A stretch of 6,604 bases of DNA, from positions 1-6,604 of the forward strand of contig CAJMOV010000114.1 of NCBI GenBank assembly GCA_905215125.1. The letters are read 5' to 3'. Source of the stretch: an uncultured bacterium. GTDB lineage: Bacteria; Bacillota; Clostridia; Oscillospirales; Butyricicoccaceae. The notes below the pieces were generated by a model, which was not told the DNA's origin, searched no databases, and was given only the letters and a program-made list of their open reading frames with translations. Below are positions 6,094-6,604 of this stretch, in pieces. The position numbers and the translations under genes were made by a program. Every line of letters begins with the position of its first letter. Position 1 is the first letter of the stretch.

Positions 6094-6193
6094 TCCCTAG
6101 ATGTACAGCAGGGCTATGCACCGCCGATTTCCGACTGTACGGCGGACTTCTTCTGTTCGGCGTTCCGCTGCTTTCCCTGATGTGCAGCCGGCT
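6094..6193. repeat. Imperfect direct repeat, two copies 80 bp apart
   Basis: TCCCTAGATGTACAGCAGG (from 6094, running on to GCT at 6115) and TCCCTGATGTGCAGCCGGCT (6174-6193) share most positions with small gaps. They could be remnants of a duplicated element or chance similarity. Confidence 0.25.
6121..6145 (+). other. Hairpin in the acetyltransferase 3' region
   Basis: CCGCCG (6121-6126) can pair with CGGCGG (6140-6145) around a 13-nt loop. The following ACTTCTTCTG is only mildly U-rich, so it is a weak terminator at best and may simply be a 3' stem. Confidence 0.3.
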
Positions 6194-6250
6194 TGCCTGA
6201 CGGGGCCGCCTGTGAGAAAACGACCGCATCCTGACGACTCGGGCGCTTTT

Positions 6251-6270
6251 GAACGCTCCAGCGTTCTTTT
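6251..6270 (+). terminator. Probable intrinsic terminator after the acetyltransferase gene
   Basis: GAACGC-TCCA-GCGTTC, a perfect six-pair stem with a tetraloop, is followed by TTTT. It is the only good + strand terminator between the acetyltransferase stop (6082) and the XRE promoter, which leaves a 3' untranslated region of about 170 nt. The reverse strand lacks a T-run, so it works one way. Confidence 0.55.
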
Positions 6271-6293
6271 CGGTCGGTAGCCTCACCATTTTC

Positions 6294-6323
6294 TTTGCAT
6301 TTTCATTCTGTATGGGGTAAAAT
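6294..6323 (+). promoter_or_regulatory. Predicted promoter of the XRE regulator gene
   Basis: TTTGCA (6294-6299) and TAAAAT (6318-6323) are 18 bases apart; TTGCAT at 6295 with 17-base spacing is an equivalent reading. The start would be near 6330, just before the double palindrome. A perfect TTGACA at 6344-6349 has no -10-like hexamer 16-18 bases downstream, so it is less likely to be the -35 box. Confidence 0.45.
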
Positions 6324-6333
6324 AAGGGGGCCG

Positions 6334-6367
6334 CAACCAGTGGTTGACAAAATACAACCCGCGGTTG
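6334..6367. promoter_or_regulatory. Tandem palindromic operator, CAACC-N3-GGTTG twice
   Basis: CAACCAGTGGTTG (6334-6346) and CAACCCGCGGTTG (6355-6367) are two 13-bp palindromes with identical five-base arms and different centres. Their start-to-start distance is 21 bp, two turns of the helix, so two dimers would bind the same face of DNA. They lie just after the predicted start of the XRE gene, where binding would repress. Autoregulation by the XRE protein is the natural inference. I see no further copy elsewhere in the window. Confidence 0.72.
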
Positions 6368-6403
6368 GTGGTCTCCCCGCCTGCCTTTGGTTAGCATGGG
6401 GAT

Positions 6404-6410
6404 AAAGGAG
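6404..6410 (+). promoter_or_regulatory. RBS fixing the XRE start
   Basis: AAAGGAG lies eight bases before ATG 6419 and supports that start for a gene whose 3' end is outside the window. Confidence 0.8.
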
Positions 6411-6418
6411 TGAACCTC

Positions 6419-6604
6419 ATGAACCTGTCAGAAACCATACAGCGCCTGCGTAAGCAGGCGGGCATGAGCCAGGAAGCGCTTGCCGAGACCCTTGGCGTTT
6501 CCCGCCAGGCTGTCAGCAAATGGGAATCGGGCACTGCCATGCCGGAAATAGAAAAGCTGGTTGAACTGGCCCGTATCTTTTCCGTCAGCCTGGACGAGCT
6601 GTTC
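6419..6604 (+). CDS. XRE family transcriptional regulator (Cro/C1-type HTH), 3' incomplete
   Basis: The first 62 residues are present and the frame runs off the window. They form a complete HTH_3/Cro-C1 DNA-binding domain at about 3-62. RLRKQAGMSQEALAETLGVS makes the first helices and the turn, SRQAVSKWESG (28-38) is the recognition helix region with the family's W-E-x-G signature, and PEIEKLVELARIFSVSLDELF completes the five-helix fold. In Firmicutes this head is often followed by a membrane or sensor-like C-terminal domain; whether that is so here cannot be seen. It has its own predicted promoter and RBS, and the tandem palindromes just upstream suggest it represses itself. Its targets are unknown. 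Confidence 0.93.
   Translation, partial: MNLSETIQRLRKQAGMSQEALAETLGVSRQAVSKWESGTAMPEIEKLVELARIFSVSLDELF

Larger units (their letters stand above)
6083..6418. other. Gene-free interval between acetyltransferase and XRE regulator
   Basis: No convincing gene is present. The + strand frame from ATG 6101 (about 59 codons) and the minus-strand frame 6397-6002 lack an RBS and have Arg/Pro/Ser-rich, non-protein-like composition. One + strand frame gives a short hydrophobic run (GGLLLFGVPLLSL, about 6141-6179) that soon stops; it could be a relic of a membrane protein but is too short to call. The interval holds a probable terminator, a promoter and a double palindrome, listed separately. Confidence 0.6.

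Noticed and set aside
6101..6280. Small + strand ORF of about 59 codons after the acetyltransferase
   Set aside because: No RBS, Arg/Pro/Ser-rich composition, and it runs through the probable terminator hairpin.
6344..6349. Perfect TTGACA as the -35 box for the XRE gene
   Set aside because: No -10-like hexamer at 16-18 bases downstream; the bases are explained by the palindrome, and an upstream promoter fits better.

Overview
The window looks like chromosomal DNA of a GC-rich Firmicute, most plausibly a gut-type clostridium (Oscillospiraceae/Ruminococcaceae-like). The reasons are strong AAAGGAG-type ribosome binding sites, mostly G/C third codon positions, sigma-A-like promoters, and the gene families present. 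This placement is inference from style and gene content; no marker gene is present.

Left block (55-3796, + strand): a tightly coupled four-gene operon encoding an ABC-2 type exporter related to the GldA/GldF/GldG system. In order it holds the C-terminal part of the ATPase, a multi-pass permease, a GldG-like membrane-anchored auxiliary protein (ABC_transp_aux type) and a membrane-anchored DUF4340-like protein. The junctions are a 4-base overlap (ATGA), a short gap with a strong RBS, and a 1-base overlap (TGATG), so the products are probably made in fixed ratio as one complex. The first 54 bases do not encode the expected Walker B region in any forward frame, so the ATPase gene is broken or the sequence is unreliable at this edge. 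A strong hairpin (3816-3849) ends the operon and also serves the convergent gene.

Middle block (3851-5524): a minus-strand MATE-family multidrug/Na+ antiporter-like gene (start chosen at 5257) with a leader of roughly 117 nt. That leader carries two hairpins followed by T-rich tracts. The second, at 5324-5343, is a canonical intrinsic terminator lying between the promoter and the start codon, which suggests attenuation control of the efflux gene.

Right block (5463-6604, + strand): a divergently transcribed GNAT acetyltransferase whose second half, down to its final Trp, resembles aminoglycoside 2'-N-acetyltransferases. A roughly 340-bp gene-free stretch follows, with a probable terminator, a promoter and a striking pair of palindromes (CAACC-N3-GGTTG, twice, exactly 21 bp apart). 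Last is the start of an XRE-family regulator that runs off the edge and is the natural candidate to bind those palindromes.

Taken together, this is an export module of unknown substrate next to efflux, acetylation and regulatory genes. Nothing forces a shared pathway. No CRISPR array, tRNA, rRNA, insertion sequence or phage gene was seen.
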